DNA of 64,000 nucleotides, taken from Azadirachta indica (lineage: Eukaryota; Streptophyta; Magnoliopsida; Sapindales; Meliaceae). Below the pieces are notes generated by a model. That model made no database searches, was not told the DNA's origin, and saw only the letters and a list, made by a program, of their open reading frames with translations. The position numbers were made by a program, and so were the translations under genes. Positions 33,166 through 45,499 of this stretch are shown one piece after another. Positions within the stretch are counted from its first letter, which is position 1, and every line of letters starts with the position of its first letter. The stretch is from NCBI GenBank assembly GCA_022749755.1, contig CM040443.1:1651191-1715190 (forward strand). The letters run 5' to 3'.

Positions 33166-34330
33166 CACGAGTCGTTTGACAATTCTTTAAATACCCTAAG
33201 TGTATTTGAGTTTGAACAATTTCACTGTTGAAGTTTTTGCTATGTCTGTATCAATATATCAACATTATAAGATAAGGTTCAAGTCGATTAAAATTTCATT
33301 AGCATGGCTAAGTTAATATAACGTCTATTAGAAATAAATCGAGATGATCCTCAGCATGGTTTAACCAAAATTGCATTCTAGGCATTTTCTACTTAGTATT
33401 CAAGAAGCAGATTATCAATTTATAAATTTATTTGAAATTTAATTTAGTACAATAAAAATGAATTAAGCAATGGTAAGGTAAACTAAAATTTGGTAGAAGT
33501 ATCGCTGGTGTCATTTTCCTCGTCACCTTCTTCTTCCTTCTTTTCTACCTCCTCAGCCACTTTTATTGTTAGATACTAATCAAGGTTGAATGGAAGAAAC
33601 TTTTTGCTCATAATGAAATTTTGATTTGCCTCGTACACCTCTAATTGAGCCTACCAATACCCACTGTACTAGAAAACTTCGTTTTCCTTTTAAGCCTCAG
33701 CCAAGGAGGCCGTATGTTTCTCGCTCTCAACAATTAATGCTTGCTTAACAACAATAGCAGAGTGGCGAGCTTGTTCTACTTGAACCCGCACAGCAATAGC
33801 CTCAGATTTAGCATTCGCAGTTGCCACGAGTTCGTTGTGCCATGAGTTAGTACAAGTGGTAAACTAAAAGGAAAATAAAGTTAGTATATATTTATCATAG
33901 AGTGTAAGAGGTATCATCAGTTGTTGCCTTCTAAAGGGCCTGCCTTATACTAGCCTAGAACGACTCTAACGATCTCCTCATCTCACATTGATATGTATCT
34001 ATTGAGACGATATTAACCATGTTACCCACTGCCTCGGTTAGGTGATTAAGAACGGAGATAGCTGCTTGATTCGAGTTGCCTGATCGAGTGGAATTGAGGG
34101 GTGTTGCTAAAATCCCTTCTTCGAGAACATGCCTTCTTGGTGTTGAAGCATATTGTAGAGGGGCCTCGGCACTTGAAATTGGTAGGGGCGATTACGGCAA
34201 TGGCGACAATTGAGAATCTCTCCTTGGTCTCTTTTTTCCCCTACGTCTTAAATAGGCAACCTTATCGGCTATAGCATTATCTGGCTCTAGTAACTTTTTC
34301 TTCGCTTTTCCCTTAGCAATCTCTTGTTGC
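32670..34330 (-). pseudogene. Antisense reading frame inside the LTR element, with 16-residue repeats
   Basis: The minus strand (opposite to the LTR direction) reads, from about 34330 downward: a basic piece (KGKAKKKLLE, RRRGKKRPRR), a Ser/Pro-rich piece, a helical piece (NSNQAAISVLNHLTEAVGNM), a likely intron ending TTTTCCTTTTAG near 33857, then an Ala/Val/Glu-rich coiled-coil piece (NELVATANAKSEAIAVRVQV) ending in Lys/Glu runs near 33500. A third block, 33152-32733, is open for 139 codons and is made of 16-residue repeats. A few stops break the first parts. Whether the three blocks were one protein is inference from strand and order. Antisense genes of unknown role are known in some plant LTR families (for example gene 23 of maize Grande). 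I recognise no domain. Confidence 0.5.
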
Positions 34331-34718
34331 TAATGGACTCCTTTCCCTCCCTATTCATATTGCAACAGGATCAATCTAATGCCAAAGTGAAAGGGATAAC
34401 ACTTTAAAATAAATGTAACTAATACCCATCAAGAATTCTTAACTAGCATGTTTCTTGGGACAACATTTGGAAAGGAATCACTGCCAATATTTAAACCTTT
34501 CTCCTATGACGCCATGATGAAAGCAACAATTAAAATAGTAATCCCCCAAAGTATATTCATCCTTATCCATTTGAATAATTATCAGGCATTAAATGCGCCT
34601 AACAAAGAGCTATCAAGACAGAAGGCAATCTTGGGATCTAAGTACTTTGGCAAACAAAAGTATAATTTCCACACCTGTCAATTCTTCTAGACCTGAAAAG
34701 AATGAAACCATAAGAAAA

Positions 34719-35331
34719 AGTTAAGTCTCAATATGCAAACTACTTGATTACAATTATTAATCCAAAGGTATTAATAGATGATCACCTCAACAATAGCTAA
34801 TAAAAGAATGACATGTGGAATAACAGATGGTTAAAGAACTACTCCTCCAGGTAACTAAAGTAAACACATGGGAATGAGAGAGTAAGTGGTGCTTGAATTC
34901 TATCGTAACATACCAGTAGTAAACTTATTTTTGTCTTGCCTATATAAACCCCAAGTTTATGCCAAGCAAAGGTTGGATTCTTTTTACTAACCAACTCTTC
35001 TCTCTCTCTTTCTCTTTTAACTATACACACATAATAATTATTGTTGTTATTGTTGTTGATCTTTTAATATTAGTTCTTTATTACACTTGTTTTGACTTCA
35101 GCGTCGAAGGGGGTTTGTCGATAACTCGACTGGCACCCACTGACCAATTCTTATTTTGCAGGTATGATGGAAGAATGATTCACCACAGTAGGAGCCACAT
35201 CAGCAGAAGAGCAGGTCACCTAAACCGAAAAGTGAACCATCTCATCTCAATAGTTAACAAATTTTAATGTTGATTGGGATCTCTTTCACACGGAGTCTAC
35301 ATGGTAGTGAAGGAGAATTTTGACATCAACA
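34719..35331 (+). repeat. 3' LTR
   Basis: Pairs with 30982-31607. It ends TGACATCAACA. The first two bases appear changed from TG to AG. It is preceded by an A/G-rich tract (CATAAGAAAAAG) that could be the polypurine tract. Confidence 0.85.
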
Positions 35332-36669
35332 ATGATTAAAGATATAGAAATGTATTTTAAAAATAAAAAAGGGGGAAAATTAAATTACCGTAAAACAAAA
35401 GGAACTCATATAAAAGTAAAACTGTAAAAGTAATACGATGAGGGAGCTTTCGAGAAATGTTCTAGTTTAATATAAATACATTTATATTAATTTAAAATTT
35501 ATATAGTGCGATTGATATATTGTTAGAGATGGTTTTTAACTTGGTAGGATTGATGCAGCAAATATGCATTTAGAGAGGACACTGGATTTTGATTTTGTAT
35601 CAGATCTTAGATTCCTAGAGACCAATAAAACCCAAGTAGAACAATATTAGTGAAATTAGTAGTTAGAAAATTCTATGCTATATATACTAAAAAAAAAAAA
35701 AACTGCTCCACCGAGAAGAGGAGGAAAGAGAAACTCTCATATTGACTAATTTGTCAGTAACTCTTCTCCCTTCTCTAAAACCATGTGAAAACTGAATTTG
35801 CATAAACTCTTTACTACGACGACAATGTAACCATAGAGAACGAAAAAGTCATGGGATGATTATTTATTAAAAAGATAAATGAAGATTTTGAAGTAACATT
35901 TAGAAAATTTAAATGAAAATAATATATTTTTATACTTGAGATTGAGTGATTTTTCTTTTTCTTTATTAATTAATGCAACGAATTAATTTTTTGATACGTA
36001 GTTGCTCATCACCTAGCAATCCTTAAGCTGCCGCTCACAAGCCCAAAATTAAACGGTAATTATACGAATTTTATTTAATGATTTATTAAGAGTAGAAAGT
36101 TATAGTATATACTGTTTTAATATTTTTAAAGGGCATAATTATAAAACTTAAGAAAATAAAAATAGAAATGAAGATTAACTCTTCTAGTAAAAAATTATAT
36201 TTATGAAAGATTATTTATTTTATAATTTATACCCCTTATTTTCATAAATATTCTTTTAAAAGATTTGACATATGACACAAATATTTATAAAAAAGGAAAT
36301 GGAAAAAGTTTATCAATTAAAACATCAAATCAAATCAAATTAGATCTGCTATTAAATTCAACGTAATTGATTTAATTAATTGTGGAGTAAAAATTTGAAA
36401 AAATATATTTTAAAATTAATATGTAATTATTACTATAATATTCATTTTAGTTTGTGAATTCAACATCATCTTATATAATCTTAGTTTTATTTACAAATTC
36501 AATATAATTTTATTATAATTATATTTTATTATTTTTATATTATTCTTATTATGTATAAAATATATTTTAATCTCTATATTTATGTATTAGTCTATAATTT
36601 ATTTTATATGTCATACTTATTATTTATGCAACCAGTCATATATTCATTTTTTTAAGTAAAATAATATAT
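35332..36669. other. AT-rich DNA, no gene seen
   Basis: No coding features. An A-run lies at 35690-35702. 36380-36660 is extremely AT-rich. Confidence 0.45.
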
Positions 36670-37995
36670 TATCTAAAAAAACGAAAGGGGCATACAAGAG
36701 CACTCCAAAAGACTGATGGAACAAGGAGAAAAAAGGACCCAAAAATACAACAAATAGAAATAGTAGAAAGCTGCAAGTAAACAGGCAAAGCTAGCAACAG
36801 GATGATTGCATACAAGCGATATATCCTGCAAGCTTAGAAGCAGGACATCAACAGAAGAAAAACTGGCAGTCAGCAATGCAACAAGAATCAGTGATAAAGC
36901 CAAACGGAAGAGAGCAAAAGGCAGAGCACGAAGCAGAAGATCAGCAGCTCGAAAGTTGCAGCAATAGACTAGCAACAATCAGGGTAAAAAAAAAAAAAAA
37001 ACAGCAGCAAACAAAGGGCGTAATCTGTCGGAGAAAAGCTGATCTCAGCAACAGAAATTTCATAACAAAGCCAGCATCAAAAGGAGAAATGCAGTAGCAA
37101 GCCGCGATTAAACCAAAACAGAAAGTTCACAAACTTCTGCAAAACTTTTGCAATTACATCATAGCAGAGTCTAACAAGACACAAGCTCCAACAGTTAGAT
37201 AAACCGGAAGTTAGGGATGCCTCATGAGTTAAGCATGAGATCTTTGCAAATAATAGGGGGTGGAAGAGGCCACCAAGTTATTACAGGCTAGAACCAAATT
37301 AGCAAGACAGTCAGCTACTGTGTTTCCTTCCTCAAAGATGTGCAAAACCCAAGAATTCATCATTTGAAGAAGATGAAAAGTGCTAATCCAACGAGTATAT
37401 AGCTGCCATGGAGGGAAAAAAGTTAGAGTTCAACAAGCAATGAATAACCGACACAATCACTTTCAATCCACAAATTATGCCAGCCACGGGACTAGGCCTG
37501 CTCTACCGCTAGAATCACTGCATTATTTCAGCATAGAAAGAAGTATGATGACCAAGATACCGAGCAAAAGCACCCAAAAAAGATCCAGTATGATCTCCGA
37601 ATACATCTCCACAAGCTGAAGGACCAGGGTTGCATTTCGATAATCCGTCGGTGTTAACCTTATCCAATGATTATGTCGGCATCGCCGTAGCACATTACGA
37701 ATTTTAGGAGCTTTACCAAGTTTTGGATTAACGCGCAAATAAGAAAGAATCATAAAATCTTCTGAGTAGCGCACATGACTAGGAGAGACTTTACAGAAGA
37801 TTGTCATAAACTCTTTGTAAGGAGCGATAGTTCGAGATATAGAAGCCGAAATATTCTTAAATCAGAGAAGATTGCGTAAATTCCAAATTACTTGCATGAG
37901 ACAGCAGGAAACAATCAACCAAGTGTTGCCAAGATGAGAAGAAACTTTTTTGCTTGAGATAGCTGTCCAAAGATTGCGCCAATTGTCACAAGAAA
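36670..37995 (-). mobile_element. 5'-truncated LINE (non-LTR retrotransposon)
   Basis: On the minus strand from about 37990: a connector region reading ISSKKVSSHLGNTWLIVSCC and QVIWNLRNL, as in plant LINE proteins after the RT zinc-finger region. The RNase H domain follows: GDHTGSFLGAFARYLGHHTS, FYAEIM, a GWHNLW-ESD-like stretch in a shifted frame, then HIFEEGNTVADCLANL, the typical domain end. Stops and shifts occur, for example after FYAEIMQ. The remaining 36670-37190 is a CTG/CTT-rich 3' UTR as read on the minus strand. RT and endonuclease are absent, so this is a 5'-truncated insertion. No clear A-tail is preserved. Confidence 0.82.
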
Positions 37996-37999
37996 GAAT

Positions 38000-39840
38000 A
38001 ATATTATTTTACATGAAAATTTTACCTTTTCCTTTTTCTACATTAAAATCGTTTTTACACTAAATTTTTTCCCCAAATCAAATTTGCTCATCAACTCACT
38101 TTAAGTTTGCCGACGCCAGGTATGCTGTTAGTTTAGTGTTTCCTCTTTTTGAATTTCTAGAAAATCTATATGATTTGTGCAAATTTGATATGAATTTGAT
38201 TTAATCCTTTTAGGGGTTTTTACTATTGATCTTTTGTGTGTGTGTGTTTTTAAGTGCATATTCAAGCTTATGCATGTATATTCCTGAACCTACATCTATA
38301 TTTGCATCTTCTTTGTAAAAGAAAAATCAGAGATGATGAGGATCGACAGTGACATTGATGGTGATTATAGTGGAGACACGCACCATGAATTGTAAATCAC
38401 AAATCGATTTGTGATTTGATGATGATGATGATGAGAAAGTGACCACGATTGCTTGTTGCCACTTTACCTATAGTGGTTGTTCTATTTTATCTGTGTTAAC
38501 TCTGTAATAGTCGTTTTTGGCTACTGGCTGCTGTTACTGCTCTTGGTTGCTGTTTTGCTGATCGGCAAATAGCTGTTGCTTGTTGTTTTGTTGAGGCTCT
38601 GTTCCTATTTATTGGTCATATTGACTTTTTCCTGCTTTTGTGTTGTTTTGTGGCTGTTGAAATTTGCAGCAGCCACTGTTTTGTGCTGTTTACTGTATAT
38701 TCTGTTGCTGGACTACTGAAATCTACAGTTTGCTATTGCTGGGTTGCTAAAATCTGCAATTTGCTGCTGAATTTTTTAGATTATTGCTAAATTCAGCAAT
38801 TTGCTGAATTGATAGTCCTTGGAATTGTTCTTGTATACTTTTTCTCCTTTTAATAATATGCTATTCTAAATTTAATAATATTGGAAATGGAAGTAAATGG
38901 AAAGAAACAAATGGCATTGTAGGATACTCCCTAGAATTTTTGTTCTTGAGGCACAACCTCATGAATTTTATCACTTGTGTTGTACTAATAACCAATGCTT
39001 CTACAGAAAGCATTTCTGCAAAAGTTGTATATCACAGTGTTGTTTTTTATTTGCATAAAAATTGTTGATAAACATTTCTATTTGAGCCAAAAATAGCAAC
39101 AAATGTTTAAACATACTCTTTATGCAGGAACTTCCTTGTACATTTTCAACAAGTGCTTTTTGAACTAGGTAAAAAATGCTAACATGAATCCTTCCATCCA
39201 TGTTCTCTCTGTTTCTTTTTTTAACTAAAATTTCTGTTTCTATCCCAACACACACTGTCTAATTTCCATGTTGATGTTTCTTCTTCACGTGCATGTATCA
39301 TATTTTGACATATGTAGAGAGAATTAAAAAAATTACAAAAAAATAGGAAAAAAGGCTTTTTATCCAACGCATGGTATGTTATTCATTATTGGAAGTTTCA
39401 ATATTTTAGATTATCTTTTATTTTAATTTTTGGACCCCATTCCATTTGAACTCAGATTCATTCTAGTGTCTGTTATAATGCCATCAACATCGTAGATGGA
39501 AAATGTAATGGACAGATAATTAAATTATTAAAGCTTATTGAATTTGTGTCAATCACAATAAAAATTATTATCATCATCATCATCATCATCATCAAAATAT
39601 ATTAAATCATCTACTTAATTCAAAAACATAAGTTGATAATTTTATATATTTATCTAAAATAAGATCATGGCAATTGAAAAGTAATGATTAATAACTAATT
39701 AATTTGGTTATGTGATGGATAATGTAGAAATTAAAATGATGGATATATATACAGTTCTTATGTAAATCATAATTTCCTTTATTTTAGTTAAATATTTTTG
39801 TTAAAATATTACTCCATTTGCAAGCCTCAAATAATAAGCA
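38000..39840. other. Intergenic, CTGTTG-rich tract and ATC microsatellite
   Basis: 38480-38830 is rich in TTGCTGTTG/GCTGTT, the plus-strand mirror of the LINE 3' UTR composition nearby. It may be another LINE 3' UTR in the opposite orientation. An (ATC)n run lies at 39570-39593 and a GATGAT run at about 38416-38434. No gene is seen. Confidence 0.4.
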
Positions 39841-40663
39841 AATATTCTAATTTATACAGGCTTGTTGTTGCTACTTGTATTGCTTGTTACAGTTTTTGGT
39901 GATTGTTACAGGTAAAATTATAAACTAAATTTTATAAATCTTAAATGTTTCTTATAAAATTATTGAGATATTATGTATGTTACGTTAAGGGCTTTTAATA
40001 TATTGTTATTGATGATATGTTGTTGTTCTCCTATTTTTAAATGTGATTTTAATTTTATTGCATTCATTTAACCTTAAACCCATTCAATAATTATTAATAA
40101 AATATACTTTTTTCATTCTCATCTTACAAGAACTTTGAGAAATGTATGTTTATTAATAATTCTTCAATTATCCCAATCTGCATAGTTTGAGAATGCATAA
40201 GTTTGTATGATAATTGGTAGCGAAAGTTTTAGTTTCACTCTTTTGAAATTTCAGTGGCAGCTCTTAATGTTCTCTGGGTACACAATAGATAAAGGTGAGA
40301 TTTTTGTTATTTCTGATAAATAACTTCAAATAACACAAATACTCTTAATTTATATTTTTGTACTTGGAGAGCTAAAGGGAAATGCTGCCGAAATTTCTAT
40401 GAGTGAAATAAAATATGTGGCTACTAATTCTATATAAACTTATGTATTCTTAAATGGGATAGAACGCACTTACCTGACATATTAGAAGAATAGATTCTTG
40501 AAGGGAGTTAAAAGAAGATAGGTTACATGTTGCATGTATTGACATATTAGAATACGATATGACATATTAGAATACATTTGGAGAGAAGTTCTAGTATGCA
40601 AATATGTATAAAAATAACATATTATTCATTTTTTTAAAAAATTGTTATTTCATTTAACTATAG

Positions 40664-43226
40664 GAAAACACAAATGCACTAGATGAGTATAAACCTCATT
40701 GTTTAAGAACAGTTGGAGATAGATTGAAGGATTGGAAGGCTTGAGTTAAACAAAAGTAATACACTCTATTTGTTAACGATAAGCGACAACTAGCAACTGC
40801 CCCATCTCAAGTTGTTGTAGAACAATGGAGAATACTAGTGGCTTATTGGAGCACTGAAAAAGCAAAGGCATAGATATTTCACATTAATTTAATAATGAAA
40901 TAGCTTTTATTTCTTTCGTTAAAAAAATAACTTTTATTTTCATGAACAATAAAATGCATGGAATATATAGGCATTATCAGAGATAAATAAGAATAATCAC
41001 AAGAAACAAAGACAATTACTTGTGACAAGACGAAAATCTTTTGCTCAAGTGCGTACTGAGGTAAATATATACAGTCATTGCCTATATATAAATAAGGTAA
41101 ATTTTTGGTCCTCTAAATCTTGTGATTGTAATTACTTTTATTCTTAATCATTGAGCAAGACTTATGAAAGAAGTGTTTTTCATTTTCTTCCCTATTTTAG
41201 TTTCAAAGCTCCTTTTGAAATTATTGAGTTTGTGTATTGCAAGAGCATGTTTGTGATGACATGGTTTACCATCTTCATGAGGCAAGATAATAATTGTGTG
41301 TGCTTTTAAGCGCATGCTTTTGATAAAATAAATTAAAACTATCTTTTTTAACATTATTATCTTTTTGTATGTATGAGTTAATAGCGAGTGCATGAACAAA
41401 ACCAAGATCTTGGATCATGATATTTAATTTTTAAGTCAAAAATTCAAAATCTTAGTTTGACTACATAATCTTATTAAATTTTTACTATATTTTAGTATAA
41501 AGTCTCAATCATCCATTTTTTATTTTAATGTCTGTACAATTAAATTGATATTTTATTTACTTTAGTAATTAATAAATTCCCCTTGCATAGAAATTATGTA
41601 ATCTAACATTTGCATAGAAATTCTGCTGAAATTCTTCTTTTCTTCTCTCATGAAATGGAACTTCAAATTTCTTACAATTCTTTTCTTAGTTTATTTTTTT
41701 ATGGATGAAAAAGAAAGGAGAGAAAACAGATAAAATGAGCTTGTATATTAAGACATGTACAAAGAGGGATGGAATTATACCTGACTAGGAAAGCATGAAA
41801 GTTATTGTAAGTCTAATGGCTTTTGGGTTTACTTTGATTTTCAATTTTATATCAACAACAGTATTGATGCTAGAAATAAGAATGATATCTAATAAATATA
41901 TATTCCAACTGGGAAATTTATTTTTGTCCATGTTTGATCATTATGTTGGTTATCTAATAAAGATGTTGATCACTTTTAAATGTTATGAATGTTGTTAGCT
42001 TCTTTTCCTGTGATGCCTGTAAGACAAACATTGGTATAAAATGGAAAACTTCATCAGTAATATTACCAATTTCAAGTTGTAAATTTACAAAGGCAATTAT
42101 GAATTGAAAGCCTTGAATTGAATTTTCCATTTGGTCAATTTTACATCCAAGTTTTTTACCGTGGATGGAGAACATGAAATCTTACTATGATCTTACATGT
42201 TCTTTTGATGTTGGGTAGAAAATTCTACAATGATCTGTCTCAATTGAATCTAGAAATTGGTTTCCCGTATGGCACAGCTATGAAACTTTTAGTTCCGTTC
42301 TGAAGTAGAAATTGCTTGTTTGCATTATAATGTTCTTTTGATTTTTATTTTTTTTTAGTATACAATTTTCAACATCTTTATTATTATGGAACCCTTTCAA
42401 AATACTAGTATCTAGGGATTAGTTGCTAATACAAAGCATAGGTTAGTTATTTACAACTATGAAACTTTTAGTTCCATTTTGAAGTAGAAATTGCTTGTTT
42501 GTATTATAATCTTCTTCTAGTCTTTCTTTCTTTTTTTAATATAAAATTTTCAACATCTTTATTATTATAAAACCCTTCTAAAATTGCAGTATTTAGGGAT
42601 TAGTCGCTAAATACTAATATCTAGAGATTAGTTGCTGATACAAAGCATGGGTTAGTTCCTTAATTAATTATCTCTTATCACACAAAATAAAGAAAACAAT
42701 GTTGCCTTGTATATTAGAAACCTTGACTCATTCACTACTTTGCCTTACATTACATATTATTGTAAATTATTAGAAACTGCAAGGAATCCTTTAGTGACTA
42801 TGAGGATTAGATGTACTTACTACTTTTTTTTTCCCTTATATCCTTACCTGTTCAAAACATTTTACCAATTTTGTATATATATATATATATATTGTTTTAA
42901 TTATGCAGAGTTAATTTAATGAATGCCTTTCTAAGATACCAAATGATGAGCAAAGTGATTCAGTTCGAGAGAAGATATTTAGTGATGTGATAGGTCTTGA
43001 TGCAGATGGGTGTGAATGCACAAAAAAGAGCTCCTCAAAAAGTGGTAGTGTTAACAAGAGTGTTTAACGTGATGAAATACATGCGGAATTTTACAAAGAG
43101 TAAGAGAGTGTAATAGATGATTTGAAAGCTAAGTATAACAAACTTGATGTAGAGCTTCGATAGATTCGAACCCACTTTCAATCATGTAAATGTGAGTGTC
43201 AGATAAATATGGTTAGAAATGAACAG
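40664..43226 (+). pseudogene. CACTA-associated (Ptta/En/Spm-type) protein, broken
   Basis: Exon-like block 1 (40664-40873) reads VGDRLKDWKA, stop, and VVVEQWRILVAYWSTEKAKA. This is the pattern in which Trp-Lys residues are followed by a W..LV.YW motif in Transposase_24-type plant proteins. Exon 2 (40971-41060), with acceptor ATATAG and donor GTAAAT, reads INKNNHKKQRQLLVTRRKSF, matching the N-K-x-N-R-x-K-Q...KSFA segment that follows in the family. A third block (42909-43226) reads REKIFSDVIGLDADGCECTK and a helical region with KYNKLDVELR. Stops interrupt blocks 1 and 3. The main TnpD-like transposase was not found. Confidence 0.7.
42275..42658. repeat. About 179-bp tandem duplication
   Basis: Two copies starting CTATGAAACTTTTAGTTCC (at about 42279 and 42458), with shared later blocks TCAACATCTTTATTATTAT and GGGATTAGT.GCTAA. 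The second copy has an extra small repeat (ATATCTAGAGATTAGTTGCT). It lies in an intron-like part of the CACTA remnant. Confidence 0.85.
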
Positions 43227-44229
43227 GTACAAATATTTTAATTTTTTCATTTTATTATGGAAGATCTTATAATTTTACTTCAAATCTATGATAGCTTTTA
43301 TTTTGTGTTTAATATGTTGGAGATACTTCTAGTGCACACCATGGAATATAGATGCTCAAGTTGATTCACCATCACAAGAGAACCATCCATGACACATTGA
43401 GATTTGTTACTTTATTAACCCGGTGAAATTAATTAATTATGATTTCTTACTTTATTAATTAATTATAATTTCTTACTATACTTGCATGTCCATTATGCTG
43501 TTTAAATTCATTTAATTATATTGATCTTAAACTTTACAACTCAATATACGCTTTTCATTTAACATTTCATATTATTTTGGGTTGTTTTTTAAACCAACTA
43601 CTTACTAGTTGTATAAATAGATGTATGTAAGTGCAACTCGAGTGTGACAGGGTGCTTTTTTTTTGCTGTTTCATATTACTTGTTATGCTAGTTTCTTTTT
43701 TGCTCATTATAATATGTACAAATTTCCTCCAATTACATTATGTGTCATTTTTAGATGATCCAGAAACTTTATTAATTGAAGTGGGGAATCTATACAAGGA
43801 GGATGTGTGCCCCAACATTCATATTGTAAACCAGTTAAGAGGTTTTTAGAATTTTTTGTAATTTTGTGTTGGTGGCTTGTTGGTTATGCTAAATCTTTTA
43901 GAATTAGTTGACTTGCTAATTTTGGTGGCTTGTTGGCTTGTTGGTTGTGATTTTGTATTGGTGGCTTGTGTAAACTTAGTTCAAATTTTTCTCTAGATAT
44001 TTTCTAGTGGTGATTGCTAGTAATCAATGGATTAAATGTTTTGCTCATTGTAGCTTTTTTACAAATTTTGTTGTTTATAAAACGAAAATTTTAGTCTTAC
44101 TTTCAGATTTTTAATGCTATCCAATGCTTTATAATATTTAACCAATTAAATTGTTCAAAATTGGCCAAGATATTTTGTTCACATTTAATATTCAAATTAA
44201 TTTAATGAGATCAATATTTAAGTTCATAA

Positions 44230-44559
44230 AAATATTATAAATGGCTAATATTTTTTGTGGCCAAATATATGGTGACAAAAGGTGATAGTAAGGAAATTTC
44301 TTTTTTCAAATTAATTGTAGCTATTATAAATCAGTCTCAAAATGGCCACAAATATTTTTTGTGGCTGATACATATCAGTAGTGAAATTGGCTGCAACTAT
44401 TTTTCGCGCTGCCAAAATCAGCTCCGAATAACAAAATATGTTTTGCGACACGAATTATTGCAATGGATGGACGTTGGCCACAAATGACTGAAATTTGGCA
44501 GCAAAAACTAATTTTGCGACTGAAGTTTTCAGCCGTAAAAAGCACATTTTTTTGTAGTG
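44230..44559 (+). repeat. CACTA right terminal and subterminal region
   Basis: Dense in motifs related to GGCCACAAATATTTTTTGTGGC, which include short palindromes and occur in both orientations. It closes with TTTGTAGTG. In the family, subterminal repeats bind the regulatory protein TnpA. Confidence 0.75.
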
Positions 44560-45325
44560 TAAATTTCAATTGGAGTTGTTTATAGTGTTTGCAACTTTGG
44601 AATTCAGGTTCTTTTCAATGTGAGTTGTAATTTGAAAAGTATCAATTAGATATTCAATAGCCATTTATCTTGCCAAAATATATTCATTTGATAATTTGTA
44701 ATTTTTGTCAAATTGGAGATATTATCGATGTATTTATACTTATTTTTTAATTTTGATAATAAAAAAATGAGTAACAAGGTAAAAACCAAAAAAAAAAAAA
44801 AAAGACAATCATAGCCATGGACCTAAATGATTGAGTTCTTCATTCACTTATTGTATGCATAAATTTAGTCATAATATGTAAGTTAACTTGTATAGAATTA
44901 TATATAACTAATTTTATGTTAAAAGTTAAGGATAAATTTAGTTGGTAATATGTGAGTTGGTCTTCTAATGAAGTATAACTAATTTTATAGATAAAAGTTT
45001 AAGGATGAATTTAGTTCATAATATGTCATTGATCAAGTTATAACTACTTTTATAGTTAAAATTAAGGTTTATTATTACTTGTAATATCTGTGAATATTTT
45101 CACTATTTTTTTGGTATTTATTTTTTGTTAAATTTATTTTTTCAACTTTTAATTTATGAAAATAAATTATCGAAAATGTTGATATTTTAATATTTAAAAT
45201 TTTTAAAAATATTTAAAATTAAAATTAGTAGGTAATTGAGATTTTTATTAAGAATTATAACCAATTTTTGAATAGAGAGTATTTTTATCCAAAAATTATA
45301 TAATGAATTTCTTTGCATCCAAATT
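44560..45325. other. AT-rich DNA, no gene seen
   Basis: It includes an A-run at about 44789-44803 and three related stretches near 44930, 44990 and 45040 (AGGATRAATTTAGTT.RTAATATG). No gene is seen. Confidence 0.4.
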
Positions 45326-45499
45326 TTGTTGTTTCAACCAAACAAAGGGATGTTATATTTGTCTCCCTTTTTTTTCTTTTGTCATTTCTTCCTTTCCTCA
45401 CTCCTTTTATTTTTTAATGGTTCTATGGTAGTCATAAAGAGTGAGGAGCTAGAAATAGTTTGTATGTCTTGGATTGATTTGCTGTTATTAGTTCTATTA

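Larger units (their letters stand above)
30982..35331 (+). mobile_element. Non-autonomous LTR retroelement with antisense reading frame
   Basis: Two direct repeats of about 620 bp flank a 3.1-kb interior. A primer site TGGCGCCGTCTATGGGGA lies right after the left repeat and sets the element's orientation as plus. I found no protease, integrase, RT or RNase H in any frame, so it depends on another element for mobility. The interior carries a decayed reading frame on the minus strand and a 48-bp tandem repeat. LTR differences (about one base in five by eye, plus indels) make it old. A 5-bp target duplication was not recognisable. Confidence 0.8.
39840..44559 (+). mobile_element. CACTA (En/Spm) transposon remnant
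   Basis: The right end is well marked: the plus strand ends TTTTTTTGTAGTG at 44559, the complement of the CACTACAAAAA terminus. It is preceded over 300 bases by subterminal motifs such as GGCTGCAACTATTTTTCGC, TTTTGCGAC and TGGCCACAAAT. Upstream are exons of a transposase-associated (Ptta/En/Spm-type) protein in the expected direction. The left terminus with CACTAC was not found, so the start is nominal and the element is probably truncated or interrupted. The three bases after the end are TAA. Confidence 0.75.

Noticed and set aside
32842..33231. 129-codon plus-strand open frame across the 48-bp repeats
   Set aside because: The repeat is open on both strands. The minus strand is preferred because the related upstream coding traces lie on it. 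Neither is shown to be expressed.
36673..36978. 101-codon minus-strand open frame rich in Leu
   Set aside because: It lies in the CTG/CTT-rich LINE 3' UTR. The Leu-rich composition follows from low complexity.
42707..42919. 70-codon open frame with hydrophobic composition
   Set aside because: It spans an intron-like region of the CACTA remnant and a TA repeat. No motif.
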